In this document: positions 35,422 through 44,549 of the stretch, piece after piece
How the letters are laid out: the number at the start of each line of letters is the position of its first letter
Numbering within the stretch: the first letter of the stretch is position 1
NCBI RefSeq assembly: GCF_020099395.1
Contig: NZ_CP083590.1
Span: 558,001 to 622,000 of the forward strand
Direction of reading: 5' to 3'
Length of the DNA: 64,000 nt
Origin: Streptomyces mobaraensis
GTDB lineage: Bacteria > Actinomycetota > Actinomycetes > Streptomycetales > Streptomycetaceae
Notes under the pieces: model-generated
Databases searched by the model: none
Seen by the model: the letters and a program-made list of their open reading frames with translations, nothing else
Told to the model about the DNA's origin: nothing
Translations under genes and position numbers: made by a program

Positions 35422-37110
35422 ATGCCGAACACCACCAGCACTCAGCTGCCCCGCCAGGTCGCCGACGCCTATGTCGACGCGTACCTCGAGCTCGACCCGA
35501 TCACCGGTACTTACCTCGGCGTGGCGTCCAGCGCCCGCCGGCTGCCCGACTTCTCGCCCGAGGGGCAGGAAGCCGTGGCCGCGTTGGCGCGGGAGACGCT
35601 GGACCGGCTGGCGGAGGCCGAGCGGCTGCCCGGCGCGGACGACGCCGCCGAGCGGCGCTGCGCCCGGCTGCTGCGCGAGCGGCTGACCGCCGAACTCGCG
35701 GTGCACGACGCGGGCGAGCCGCTGCGCGCCGTGAGCAACATCCACTCGCCGCTGCACTCGGTGCGCGAGGTCTTCACGCTGATGCCGGTGGAGAGCGCCG
35801 ACGACTGGTCGGCGGTCGCGGCCCGGCTGCGGGCCGTACCGGCCGCGCTGGAGGGCTACCGGGCGTCGCTGGCCGAGGGGTTGAAGCGCGGGCTGCCGGG
35901 CGGTCCGCGGCAGGTGGCCACGGTGCTGGAGCAGCTGGCCGAGTGGATCGGCACGGACGGCAAGGGCTGGTTCGGCGACTTCACGGCCCCCGGCCCCGAG
36001 GAGCTGCGGGCGGAGCTGGACGGCGCGGCGGAGGCCGCGACGGGCGCCCTCGCCGAGGTCCGCGACTGGCTGCGGGACGTCTACGCCCCCGCCGTCGAGG
36101 GCGCCCCGGACGTGGTGGGCCGCGAGCGCTACGCCCGCTGGGCGCGCTACTGGAACGGCACCGATCTGGACCTGGACGAGGCGTACGCGTACGGCTGGTC
36201 GGAGTTCCACCGCCTGCTGGCGGAGATGCGGACCGAGGCCGAGAAGATCCTGCCGGGGGCGCGGACGCCCTGGGAGGCGCTGGCCCACCTCGACGAGCAC
36301 GGCACCCACATCGAGGGGGTGGAGGAGGTCAGGGAGTGGCTCCAGGGCGTGATGGACGAGGCCATCGAGGCGCTGGACGGCACCCACTTCGACCTGGCCG
36401 AGCGGGTCAAGCGCGTCGAGTCGCGGATCGCCCCGCCCGGTGGCGCGGCGGCCCCGTACTACACGGCCCCGTCGGAGGACTTCTCCCGCCCCGGCCGGAC
36501 CTGGCTGCCGACCATGGGCCTGACCCGCTTCCCGGTGTACGACCTGGTGTCCACCTGGTACCACGAGGGTGTGCCGGGCCATCACCTCCAGCTCGCCCAG
36601 TGGACGCACGTGGCCGACCGCCTCTCCCGCTACCAGGTCACCCTGGGCCAGGTCAGCGCCAACGCCGAGGGCTGGGCGCTGTACGCGGAGCGGCTGATGG
36701 ACGAACTGGGCTTCCTCACCGACGCCGAGCGGCGGCTGGGCTACCTCGACGCCCAGATGATGCGCGCCGCCCGCGTCATCGTCGACATCGGCATGCACCT
36801 GGAGCTGGAGATCCCGGCCGACTCCCCGTACCACCCCGGCGAGCGCTGGACGCCGGAGCTGGCCCAGGAGTTCTTCGGCCTGCACAGCAGCCGCCCGGCG
36901 GACTACGTGGAGAGCGAACTCGTCCGCTACCTGGGCATGCCGGGCCAGGCCATCGGCTACAAGCTCGGCGAGCGCGCCTGGCTGCTGGGCCGCGAGGCGG
37001 CCCGGAAGCGGCACGGTGACGCGTTCGACGCGAAGGCGTGGCACATGGCGGCGCTGTCGCAGGGCTCGCTGGGGCTGGACGACCTGGTGGCGGAGCTGTC
37101 GGCGCTCTGA
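35422..37110 (+). CDS. DUF885 family protein, putative metal-dependent hydrolase
   Basis: The 562-residue protein is a full-length DUF885 member. The probable zinc site is YHEGVPGHHLQLAQ around residue 380 (HExxPGHH), with a downstream glutamate in ANAEGWALYAERLMDELG, the layout of thermolysin-like clan peptidases. There is no signal peptide. Its function is not established in Streptomyces; a cytosolic carboxypeptidase-like role is plausible. It is preceded by GGATCCGGGC direct repeats at about 35280-35350 in an otherwise gene-free 186-base gap. Confidence 0.83.
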   Translation: MPNTTSTQLPRQVADAYVDAYLELDPITGTYLGVASSARRLPDFSPEGQEAVAALARETLDRLAEAERLPGADDAAERRCARLLRERLTAELAVHDAGEPLRAVSNIHSPLHSVREVFTLMPVESADDWSAVAARLRAVPAALEGYRASLAEGLKRGLPGGPRQVATVLEQLAEWIGTDGKGWFGDFTAPGPEELRAELDGAAEAATGALAEVRDWLRDVYAPAVEGAPDVVGRERYARWARYWNGTDLDLDEAYAYGWSEFHRLLAEMRTEAEKILPGARTPWEALAHLDEHGTHIEGVEEVREWLQGVMDEAIEALDGTHFDLAERVKRVESRIAPPGGAAAPYYTAPSEDFSRPGRTWLPTMGLTRFPVYDLVSTWYHEGVPGHHLQLAQWTHVADRLSRYQVTLGQVSANAEGWALYAERLMDELGFLTDAERRLGYLDAQMMRAARVIVDIGMHLELEIPADSPYHPGERWTPELAQEFFGLHSSRPADYVESELVRYLGMPGQAIGYKLGERAWLLGREAARKRHGDAFDAKAWHMAALSQGSLGLDDLVAELSAL

Positions 37111-37128
37111 CGGGCGGTGAGCGGGAGG

Positions 37129-37160
37129 GGGCGGCCGGGCCGGTGCGGGCCCGGCCGCCC
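37129..37160. terminator. strong bidirectional hairpin
   Basis: GGGCGGCCGGGCC at 37129-37141 pairs perfectly with GGCCCGGCCGCCC at 37148-37160 across six bases, between the convergent DUF885 gene and the sigma operon. Confidence 0.75.
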
Positions 37161-37167
37161 TCCGCGC

Positions 37168-37803
37168 TCAGAGGACGTCGGCGAGTTCCCCGATCTGGTC
37201 GGCGAGCCGGGGATCGGGGTGCAGCACCCGCCCCAGGCCGAACTCCTCGACGTCGTCGGCCTTCAGCCGGCCGACGGCCGCCCGCAGGGCGTCGTTGGGG
37301 ACGTTCGGCTGCGGGGCGGTGACGCCCTCGGCGATGAGGCTGGAGCGGTGGTCGGTGAGCGTGATGGCCTGGTGGAACCAGTGGTCGGCGTGGCGCAGGT
37401 CCCCACGGCCCAGGTGGAACAGGTGCAGGCAGTAGGCGGCGAGCGCATTGCCGACCCCGGCGGAGAACTGCCACCAGAACTGGGCGCAGGCGGGCTCCCC
37501 CGCGAGGCTCAGCAGACATCCGAAGTCGAGGGCTCCCTCGGGGTCGATGCCCTCGTCACACAGCCTGTGCAGCCGGTCGCCGACCTCGTCGCGGTGCAGC
37601 AACGAGGCGGCCAGCGCGCGCAGTCGCTTCTGCGCCACGCCGTGGGACGTCGGGAACTCCCCGACGGGCGCGGGAACGGCGCCGAACATCAGGCTTTCGG
37701 TGACGTCGCGGACGACCTCGTGTTTCAGGTCGGCGAGGTCCCTGTCGGAGAACGGGTCGGGCAGGGCGGCTCCGGCCAGGAAATCGTCGATGCTGCGCGG
37801 CAC
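37168..37803 (-). CDS. hypothetical protein, last gene of sigma operon
   Basis: The 211-residue protein is helical, with a central cysteine- and tryptophan-rich stretch (FGCLLSLAGEPACAQFWWQF, AAYCLHLFHLGRGDLRHADHWF) whose helix pairs resemble tetratricopeptide-like repeats. There is no signal peptide or membrane span. Its GTG start lies four bases after the sigma-factor stop, with the GAGGAG box inside that gene, so the two are coupled. It could be an anti-sigma or effector protein; I do not recognise it. Confidence 0.6.
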   Translation of the reverse strand: MPRSIDDFLAGAALPDPFSDRDLADLKHEVVRDVTESLMFGAVPAPVGEFPTSHGVAQKRLRALAASLLHRDEVGDRLHRLCDEGIDPEGALDFGCLLSLAGEPACAQFWWQFSAGVGNALAAYCLHLFHLGRGDLRHADHWFHQAITLTDHRSSLIAEGVTAPQPNVPNDALRAAVGRLKADDVEEFGLGRVLHPDPRLADQIGELADVL

Positions 37804-37807
37804 GGCG

Positions 37808-38458
37808 TCACTCCTCTTCTAGTTCTTGTTCGTCGGCGGCCGGCGGGGTGGAGAGGCCGAGTTTGGTGGCGATGCGCTCTTTCGCCAGCCGGCGGTGGGT
37901 ACGGACGGTGTCCGCCTTGATGCCCATGACGTAAGCGATGTGGGAGCAGGGGTAACCCAGGACGTAGCGCAGCACGATGACGTCGTACTGCCGGGGAGGC
38001 AGCGACGCTATGGCGGTGAAGAGGCCCAGGGAGGAGTCCATCACCCGCAACTGCCTGCGCATGGCCTCCAGCGTGGCGCGGGCCGCCTGCCGCAGACCCT
38101 CGGTGCGCAGGTTCTGCGACACGCTGCCCGTCAGCCGCAGATGGGTCTCCACGCACTGCTTCAGGTAGGAGAAGGCGTACGCCGCGGGGCTCTCCTCTTT
38201 CAGCACCATGACCCAGTTGAGCGCCAGGTGGACGTAGACCCGGCGGACGACGGTCCTGGCGGCGTCCTCGTCTCCGAGCAACGTGTGGGCGTAGCGCAGG
38301 TGCGCGCGGGCGTAGAGGTCGTAGAAGCCCTCCAGATCCGGCGGCATCCGGTACTGCACGCCCCGCAGCGCGTCGAGTTCCCTGGAGAGGTCGTGCGGGA
38401 GGAGGGGCTGCGCCGCGCCGGCTCCGTCGGCCTCGTCGGGTGACGGCAGGATGGTCAC
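37808..38458 (-). CDS. RNA polymerase sigma-70-like factor
   Basis: The 216-residue protein has region 2-like helices (YDLYARAHLRYAHTLLGDEDAARTVVRRVYVHL) interrupted at residue 20 of the motif by typical ECF spacing, and a region 4 helix-turn-helix (LPPRQYDVIVLRYVLGYPCSHIAYVMG, then IKADTVRTHRRLAKERI; each helix within the stated span). It is an ECF-like factor. The GTG at 38458 follows GGAGGG within the tail of the preceding 75-residue gene. The three genes form an operon. Confidence 0.72.
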   Translation of the reverse strand: MTILPSPDEADGAGAAQPLLPHDLSRELDALRGVQYRMPPDLEGFYDLYARAHLRYAHTLLGDEDAARTVVRRVYVHLALNWVMVLKEESPAAYAFSYLKQCVETHLRLTGSVSQNLRTEGLRQAARATLEAMRRQLRVMDSSLGLFTAIASLPPRQYDVIVLRYVLGYPCSHIAYVMGIKADTVRTHRRLAKERIATKLGLSTPPAADEQELEEE

Positions 38459-38460
38459 GG

Positions 38461-38688
38461 TCAGCCCTCCTCGTCCCGCGGGACCGGCACCAGGGCCGGC
38501 CCGTCGCCGGAGCCGCGGGTGCGGGCGCGGGTACAGGTACCGGTGCGCACCATGCCGTCCGACAGACCGGCGATGCCGATCCGTACGCCGGTACGGAGCA
38601 TGCGCCGCGCGAGGACACGAACGTCCGGGACGAGCACTCGCAAGGCGGCGGCCACGGCCGCCCAGTCCAACGCGTCATGAACAGTCAT
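38461..38688 (-). CDS. small hypothetical protein upstream of the sigma gene
   Basis: The 75-residue product (start MTVHDALDWAAVAAALRVL) has one moderately hydrophobic helix near the N-terminus and a basic, Gly/Arg-rich tail. Its stop lies two bases before the sigma start, and its tail contains the sigma ribosome-binding site, so it is probably translated and coupled. I do not recognise it. Confidence 0.5.
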   Translation of the reverse strand: MTVHDALDWAAVAAALRVLVPDVRVLARRMLRTGVRIGIAGLSDGMVRTGTCTRARTRGSGDGPALVPVPRDEEG

Positions 38689-39010
38689 GAGCAGTCCTTG
38701 AGATAGTCGGCGCGACGCCCAACCCCCGGTGTCCCGGGCGCCGGAGAACGTTTGTCCTCCCTCGCAGGATTGCGAATGGGTACGCCCGAACACGTATGCC
38801 CATGACGAGTTTTTTCACGAGGCGTGATCAGCTGAGCACACAGAGGAGTAGACCAATTCGGGCCGACGGTCGGCAGCCACCGCGCCGACCAGCGCAAACC
38901 CACCCCGTTCCCGCCCCGCGCCAAGACCACACCTCCGCACACCCCCCTCTCAAGTGACTCGGATCACAGGGAAGGCGAGGCCCTCTTGACACCCCCGTAG
39001 AGTCCCGCAC
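38689..39010. promoter_or_regulatory. divergent promoter region
   Basis: The 322 bases between the sigma operon and the ATP-grasp gene include a less GC-rich segment at 38780-38850 that probably carries the sigma-operon promoter. No gene or strong palindrome is visible. Confidence 0.35.
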
Positions 39011-39925
39011 ATGACTCCACTCCTCCTCGTCTGCCGCGACCCGCTCTGCTCCCGCCGCACGGACCCGCACTTCGCCGCCGAGGCGCGGGCGGCGGGCGAA
39101 CGGGGGCTGCGGGTCGCGCGGATCGACCACGACGCGCTGCTCGCGGGGGACGCGGCGGGGGCGGTCGCGGACGTGCCGCACGAGCCGGGCCCGGCGTGGT
39201 ACCGGGGCTGGATGATCCCCGCCGCGCGGTACGCGGAACTGGCGGAGGCCCTGGCCGGGCGCGGGGTGACGCCGCTGACCCCGCCGGCGGACTACCGGCG
39301 GGCACACGAACTGCCGGGCTGGTACCGGACGTTCGCCCCGGTGACACCGCGCACCGTGTGGTTTCCGACGGAGCCCGGGCGGGCGCCGGACCGGGAGCGG
39401 CTGGCGGCGGGGGCGGCCCTGCTCGGCGGCGGTGGCGGTCCGGTGGTGGTCAAGGACTACGTGAAGTCCCGCAAACACGAGTGGGACGAGGCGTGTTACG
39501 TGCCCGACCGCGCCGACACGGACCGGCTGGCAGCGGTCGTCGGCCGGTTCGTCGAGCTCCAGGGGGAGTTCCTGGCGGGCGGCGTCGTCCTCCGCTCCTT
39601 CGAGCGCTTCACGGCGGCGGGCGAGGCCCGGGTGTGGTGGGTGGACGGCCGCCCGGCCCTGGTGACCGCCCACCCGGACACCCCGGAGCGCCTGCCGGCC
39701 CCGGCGCTGGACGCGGTGGCGCCGTGCGTGGCCGCGTTGGACTGCCGTTTCGTCACCACGGACTTGGCTCTCCGCGAGGACGGCGTGTGGCGCGTGGTGG
39801 AGGTCGGCGACGGCCAGGTGAGCGACCTGCCGCAGGACGCCGACCCCGGACCGCTGCTCACGGCCCTGGCCGGGGGCCGCGGACGGTCGGTTCCGGTGGC
39901 GGCGGGGCAGGAGGACGTCCGCTGA
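39011..39925 (+). CDS. ATP-grasp domain protein
   Basis: The 304-residue protein has an N-terminal preATP-grasp region (LLLVCRDPLCSRRTDP, WYRGWMIPAARYAELAEAL) and an ATP-grasp core with VVVKDYVKSRKHEW (lysines for ATP), LRSFERF and the metal-binding end VWRVVEVGDGQVSDLPQ. This matches a Streptomyces family of stand-alone ATP-grasp proteins of unknown acceptor (DUF4343-like). It could ligate an amino acid or modify a peptide. No precursor peptide gene is visible beside it. Confidence 0.7.
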   Translation: MTPLLLVCRDPLCSRRTDPHFAAEARAAGERGLRVARIDHDALLAGDAAGAVADVPHEPGPAWYRGWMIPAARYAELAEALAGRGVTPLTPPADYRRAHELPGWYRTFAPVTPRTVWFPTEPGRAPDRERLAAGAALLGGGGGPVVVKDYVKSRKHEWDEACYVPDRADTDRLAAVVGRFVELQGEFLAGGVVLRSFERFTAAGEARVWWVDGRPALVTAHPDTPERLPAPALDAVAPCVAALDCRFVTTDLALREDGVWRVVEVGDGQVSDLPQDADPGPLLTALAGGRGRSVPVAAGQEDVR

Positions 39926-40151
39926 CCACTCGCGACGTTCGCTGACCACCCGGCGCGGGGCGTGCGCCGCCCGCGCGCACACCGGCCGCGCCGTACGAAC
40001 GGGTGTGGGCAGGGGGACGCATGCTCGGCCGCCGGGACGGCGTTCCACCGGGGCCCGGGCCGGGGCGCGTCGGGTGTGCTCGGCGGCCTGGTGCGGGTAG
40101 CCGGTGACCTCGGGGTCGGTGTCGAGCCAAGGCCCGGCGGGCCCGGCGGGG

Positions 40152-40601
40152 TCAGCAACCGCAGTCGGCGCCGTCCACCGGCGCGGTCAGCGGGTCGGGC
40201 GCCGACCGGCGCGTCCCCTCCCAGGTCTCGACCTCGTACCCCTCGCGCGTCCAGTACTCGATGCCGCCGAGCATCTCCTTGACCCGGTACCCGAGCGTCG
40301 CGAGCGCGAGCGCCGCCCGCGTGGCCCCGTCGCAGCCGGGCCCCCAGCAGTACACGACGACGGGCCGCGCCGGATCGAGGAACTCACCGGCCAGCCGGGG
40401 CATCTGGGCCGTCGGCAGATGCACGGCACCGGGGACGTGCCCCTGGTCCCACGCCGCCGTGGAGCGCGAGTCGACGACGGCGAAGCCCGCGGCGCCGGCG
40501 GTGAGGGCGGCGTGGACGTCGGCGACGTCGGTGTGGAAGGCGAGGCGGGCGGAGAAGTAGGCGGCGGAGTCGGCGGGTTCGGCGAAGGGGGTGATCGTCA
40601 T
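40152..40601 (-). CDS. rhodanese-domain sulfurtransferase
   Basis: The 149-residue single-domain rhodanese has WDQGHVPGAVHLP and the active-site loop VVYCWGPGCDGAT with catalytic Cys85 and a second cysteine five residues later. The C-terminal DCGC could be a metal or persulfide site. It transfers sulfane sulfur. It is divergent from the Lrp gene, which may regulate it. Confidence 0.87.
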   Translation of the reverse strand: MTITPFAEPADSAAYFSARLAFHTDVADVHAALTAGAAGFAVVDSRSTAAWDQGHVPGAVHLPTAQMPRLAGEFLDPARPVVVYCWGPGCDGATRAALALATLGYRVKEMLGGIEYWTREGYEVETWEGTRRSAPDPLTAPVDGADCGC

Positions 40602-40959
40602 GCGGGGAAATCTATGCGGGCTGCTGTCGGCCGGGAACGCTCGATCCCCGGCGGATCATGTCTCTTGCCACGGATTCCCCTGCCCTTCCGGCACACCACC
40701 ACCGAATCCCCTACCGTAACGGCGCGGTCGCGGAGCGGCACCAAGGGCACCACGACGAGCCTCCGGCGGCAGAAGCCGCCTTCATCACGGATATTCCGAC
40801 GGGCTATTGGTGCCGACCAGCCCGCGCGGCACCCGCCGAAGGGAACGCCGTCGCGTCCATGCCGGAACCCCATGAGCCGCGCGGAGGACACACAGCGCGG
40901 GGTCCGCTTCCACGGCGAAACCCTTGATCTGCCGGGTGTTTCCCTGCTAGACACCGCCC
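40602..40959. promoter_or_regulatory. rhodanese-Lrp divergent region
   Basis: The 358 bases separate the two divergent genes. They contain a mixed-composition, less GC-rich stretch at 40770-40960 and no convincing reading frame. They probably hold both promoters and Lrp sites. I could not define a clear Lrp box by eye. Confidence 0.35.
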
Positions 40960-41457
40960 ATGACCGATCATTCCCCGGACGCCACCGACTGGCGCATACT
41001 CGACGCCCTCCAGCGGAACGGACGCGTCGGATACGCCGAGCTGGCCCGGATCGTGAACATGTCCTCCAGCGCGGTGACCGAGCGCGTCCGGCGGCTGGAG
41101 GAGGCGGGGGTGATCGAGGGGTACACCGCCGTCGTCCGGCCGGAGCGCCTGGGGATGCCGGTGCTCGCGTTCGTCCGGCTGCGGTATCCGAACGGGAACT
41201 ACAAGCCGTTCCACGACCTCCTCGACACCACCCCCGAGGCGCTGGAAGCGCACCACGTCACCGGGGACGACTGCTTCGTCATCAAGGTCGCCGCCCGGTC
41301 CATGCGGCACCTGGAGGAGGTGGCGGGGCGGATCGGGGCGCTGGGGTCGGTGACGACGAGCGTGGTGTACTCGTCGCCGCTGGAACGGCGGGCGTTCAGC
41401 CGGCCCGACGGTCCCCACCCGTTCGGTGCCGTACCGCCGAGCCCGAGCGGTCCTTGA
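40960..41457 (+). CDS. Lrp/AsnC-family regulator
   Basis: The 165-residue protein has the AsnC helix-turn-helix (WRILDALQRNGRVGYAELAR, SSSAVTERVRRLEEAGVIEGY) and the RAM/ligand domain (VLAFVRLRYPN, VTGDDCFVIKVAARSMRHLEEV). Family members bind amino acids and form octamers. It is divergent from the rhodanese gene. Its last 62 bases overlap the end of the convergent sbcC gene. Confidence 0.88.
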   Translation: MTDHSPDATDWRILDALQRNGRVGYAELARIVNMSSSAVTERVRRLEEAGVIEGYTAVVRPERLGMPVLAFVRLRYPNGNYKPFHDLLDTTPEALEAHHVTGDDCFVIKVAARSMRHLEEVAGRIGALGSVTTSVVYSSPLERRAFSRPDGPHPFGAVPPSPSGP

Positions 41458-44400
41458 CGACCTGGAGCTGTGCCGGGACGCGCTGCCGCAGGTCGGCGAC
41501 GTGGCTGACGATGCCGACGGCGCGGTCGCGTTCGCGGAGCGAGTCGAGGACGTCGAGGACCTCGTCGAGGGTCTGCTCGTCCAGGCTGCCGAAACCCTCG
41601 TCGATGAAGAGGGTGTCCAGGCGGGTGCCGCCCGCCTCCTCCGTCACGACGTCCGCGAGGCCGAGGGCCAGGGCGAGGGAGGCGAAGAAGGTCTCGCCGC
41701 CGGACAGGGTGGCGGTGTCGCGTTCGTTGCCGGTCCAGGCGTCGACGACGTGCAGGCCCAGGCCGGAACGGCCGCGTCCGGTGCCGCGGGCGTCGGAGTG
41801 GACGAGGGTGTAGCGGCCGGCGGACATCCGCTGGAGCCGGACGGTCGCGGCGGCGGCGACCTGTTCCAGACGGGCGGCGAGGACGTACGACTCCAGGCTC
41901 ATCTTCAGCTCGTTGTCGGCGCTCGTGCCGGCGGCGAGCGCGGCGAGGCCGGCGATCCGGTGGTACTCCTCGCGCAGCGGGGCGAGCCGCCGGACGTCGG
42001 CCGCGGCCTCGGCGGAGAGCCGGTCGAGGGCATCGCAACGGCGCCGGGCCTCCGCGTCGCGGTCGGACGAGGCACGCAACCTCCCCACGGCGTCGGCGAG
42101 TTCGGCGTCTGCGGCCTGCGGGTCGGCAGGCGGCAGGCCGGCGGCGGCGACCGTCTCCTCGTCGGCCAGGGCCGCCGCGACGGCGGCCTCCTCCTGCCGC
42201 CAGGCGTCCAACCGGACCTGCGCGGCGCGGAGTTCGGCGGCGCCGAGCAGGGCCTCGGCCGCCTGGGCGGGGGTGGCGAAACCGGCGTGGTACGCGGCGT
42301 CGGCGAGCCGGTCGTCGGCCGCCTTGAGGGCGGTCGCCGCCTCCTCGGCGGCGCGGGCGGCCCCGGCGGCGGCGGCGAACAGGCCGGCCCGCTCCTCCAG
42401 CGCCGCGGCACGGCGTGCGACGGACGCCTCGCCGGCCCGCGCCCGCGTCAACTCCTCGTGCAGTCCCTCCAGTTCGCGTTCGAGGTCGTCGCGGTGGGAG
42501 GTGCGGGCGGCGATCCGCAGCCGGGCCGCCTGCTGGGCGTCGCGGCGGCGTTCGTACTCGCGCTCGGCCTCGGCGAGGGCGGTGCGGGCGGCGGACGCGT
42601 CGGCGGCGGCCGTACGCGCCTCGGCGTACGCGCGGCGGGCGGCGTCGGCGAGGGCGGTGAGTTCGGCGGTGGCCGCTTCACCCGCGGCAGCGCGGGCGGC
42701 GGCCAGGGCCTCGCGGAGCGGGCCGTGGCGGCGGGCGGCCTCCTCGCGGGCGGTCTCGGCGTGCCGGTAGGCGGCCTCGGCGGTCTGCTCTGCGGCGCGG
42801 TCCACGTGGCCGGCGGCGGCGCGGGCGGGGGCGGGGTGCTCGGTGGCGCCGCAGACGGTGCAGGGGTCGCCGGGGACGAGTCCGGCGGCCAGTTCTGCGG
42901 CGATGCCGCGCAGCCGGCGTTCCTTGGTGTCGAGCCAGTGCTCGCGGGCGCGGGCGGCCTCCTCGCGGGCGTCGGCCTCCGCCTGTTCCGCCGTCGCGGC
43001 CCGGACGGCGAGTTCGTCGCGGCGGCGGGCGGCGGCGAGGCGTTCCTCGGCGGGGGTGACGCGCGCGCCGAGCTGTTCGGCGCGGGCGGTGGCCTCGTGG
43101 GCGGCGTCGAGGCGGCGCTGGTGCCGCTCGCGCAGGGCGGGCCAGCCGGCCAGCCAGTCGGCGTCGTCGGTGAGGGCCTCGTCGTCGGCGCGGGCCTGCC
43201 GTTCGAGGGCGGCGATCTCGGCGGTGACCTCGGCGGCGCGGGCCTCGGCGCGGCGGGAGGCGGTGAGCGAACCGAGCTCCTCGCGGTGGGCGCGGTCGAG
43301 GGCGGCGAGCCGGTCGGCGCCGGCCTCCCGGTGCTCCTCGGGCAGCCGGGCGCGGGCGCGGCGTTCGGCCTCGGCCGCCGCGCGGTGCCGGCGTTCGGCC
43401 TCGGCGCGGAGTTCCAGGGCGGGGGCGACGGCGGCGGCCTCGCGGGCCCGGTCCAGCCGGTCGCGGAGCGCGTCGCGTTCGGGGCGCCGCTCCGCGAGCT
43501 CGTCGGCGCGGCGGCGCGCCTCGGTGTACCGCCGCTGGAGCCGGGCCCGTTCCCGGACCTCGGCGGCGCGTCCGGCCGTGCGCGTGTGGAGGTCCTCGGC
43601 GGCCCGGACGGCGGCCGCGGTGACGGCGCGGCGCTCGCGGGCGGTGGTACGGGCGAGGGCCGCCCACTCCAGGACGGCGGCGGCGAGCCCGGGGGCGCCG
43701 GCGGCGAGCGGCGGCTCGGCCGCTCGCGGGGCGGGAACGCCGGCGCGGGCACGGGCCGGGGCGGCGGTGGCGGGCGAGGGGGTGCCGACCTCGGGCAGCG
43801 ACGGGTCGTCGGCGGCCTGCCGCATCCGGTGGCCGAGCGCGAGCAGCCGCTCGTCGCCGGTGCGCACCCGGGTCTCGGCGGCCGCGCGCAGCTCGGCGAG
43901 GCGCTTCGCGGCGGCGCCGAACCGGCCGGTGTCGAAGAGCCGGCCCAGCAGCCCGGCGCGAGCGGTGTCGTCGGCGCGCAGGAAGCGGGCGAAGTCGCCC
44001 TGCGGGAGCAGGACGACCTGGCAGAACTGCTCCCTGTCCAGCCCGAGGAGCTGCTTGATCTCCTCGCCGATCTCCTGGTGGGAACGGCTGAGGCCGTGCC
44101 ACTGCCCGTCGCGGAACTCGCGCAGGGCGCTGTACGCCTTCTCGCGGGTGTAGCCGCTGCCGCGCTTCTTGGGGCGCGGCTGCTCGGGCCGCCGGGTGAG
44201 CTCCAGCCGGCGGCCGGCGACGGTGAGTTCGAGGACGACCTCGGTGAGGGTGTCCGGCGCGGCGTGGTCGCTGCGCAGTCCGGGGCCGCTGCTCTGGCGG
44301 GCGCCGGGGACGCCGTTGTAGAGGGCGTAGCAGACGGCGTCGAGGACGGAGGTCTTGCCGGCGCCGGTGGGGCCGTGCAGCAGGAACAGTCCGGCGGCGG

Positions 44401-44476
44401 AGAGTTCGTCGAAGTCGACGCGCTGGGTGCCGGCGAACGGGCCGAACGCGGTGATCTCCAGGCGGTGCAGTCTCAT
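41396..44476 (-). CDS. sbcC: exonuclease subunit SbcC (SMC-like ATPase)
   Basis: The 1,026-residue protein has Walker A LLHGPTGAGKTSVLDAV near residues 33-49, Q-loop LLPQGDFARFLRA, long Ala/Arg/Glu-rich coiled coils, the zinc hook CTVC near residue 540, and a C-terminal ABC signature LSGGETFFASLALALGLADVV with the Walker B/D-loop LDTLFIDEGFGSLDEQTLDEV (in parts). With SbcD it forms the MRN-like nuclease that trims hairpins and DNA ends. It starts 73 bases after sbcD. Its end overlaps the Lrp gene tail to tail. Confidence 0.93.
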   Translation of the reverse strand: MRLHRLEITAFGPFAGTQRVDFDELSAAGLFLLHGPTGAGKTSVLDAVCYALYNGVPGARQSSGPGLRSDHAAPDTLTEVVLELTVAGRRLELTRRPEQPRPKKRGSGYTREKAYSALREFRDGQWHGLSRSHQEIGEEIKQLLGLDREQFCQVVLLPQGDFARFLRADDTARAGLLGRLFDTGRFGAAAKRLAELRAAAETRVRTGDERLLALGHRMRQAADDPSLPEVGTPSPATAAPARARAGVPAPRAAEPPLAAGAPGLAAAVLEWAALARTTARERRAVTAAAVRAAEDLHTRTAGRAAEVRERARLQRRYTEARRRADELAERRPERDALRDRLDRAREAAAVAPALELRAEAERRHRAAAEAERRARARLPEEHREAGADRLAALDRAHREELGSLTASRRAEARAAEVTAEIAALERQARADDEALTDDADWLAGWPALRERHQRRLDAAHEATARAEQLGARVTPAEERLAAARRRDELAVRAATAEQAEADAREEAARAREHWLDTKERRLRGIAAELAAGLVPGDPCTVCGATEHPAPARAAAGHVDRAAEQTAEAAYRHAETAREEAARRHGPLREALAAARAAAGEAATAELTALADAARRAYAEARTAAADASAARTALAEAEREYERRRDAQQAARLRIAARTSHRDDLERELEGLHEELTRARAGEASVARRAAALEERAGLFAAAAGAARAAEEAATALKAADDRLADAAYHAGFATPAQAAEALLGAAELRAAQVRLDAWRQEEAAVAAALADEETVAAAGLPPADPQAADAELADAVGRLRASSDRDAEARRRCDALDRLSAEAAADVRRLAPLREEYHRIAGLAALAAGTSADNELKMSLESYVLAARLEQVAAAATVRLQRMSAGRYTLVHSDARGTGRGRSGLGLHVVDAWTGNERDTATLSGGETFFASLALALGLADVVTEEAGGTRLDTLFIDEGFGSLDEQTLDEVLDVLDSLRERDRAVGIVSHVADLRQRVPAQLQVVKDRSGSAVRHRTGGDRRAG

Positions 44477-44549
44477 CGCTCCCCCTCGGCGGCGGGCTCG
44501 CCGGAGCGGACGTGCCGGCCGGTGGTCACGGTTCCGGAGTGGCGCGGAC

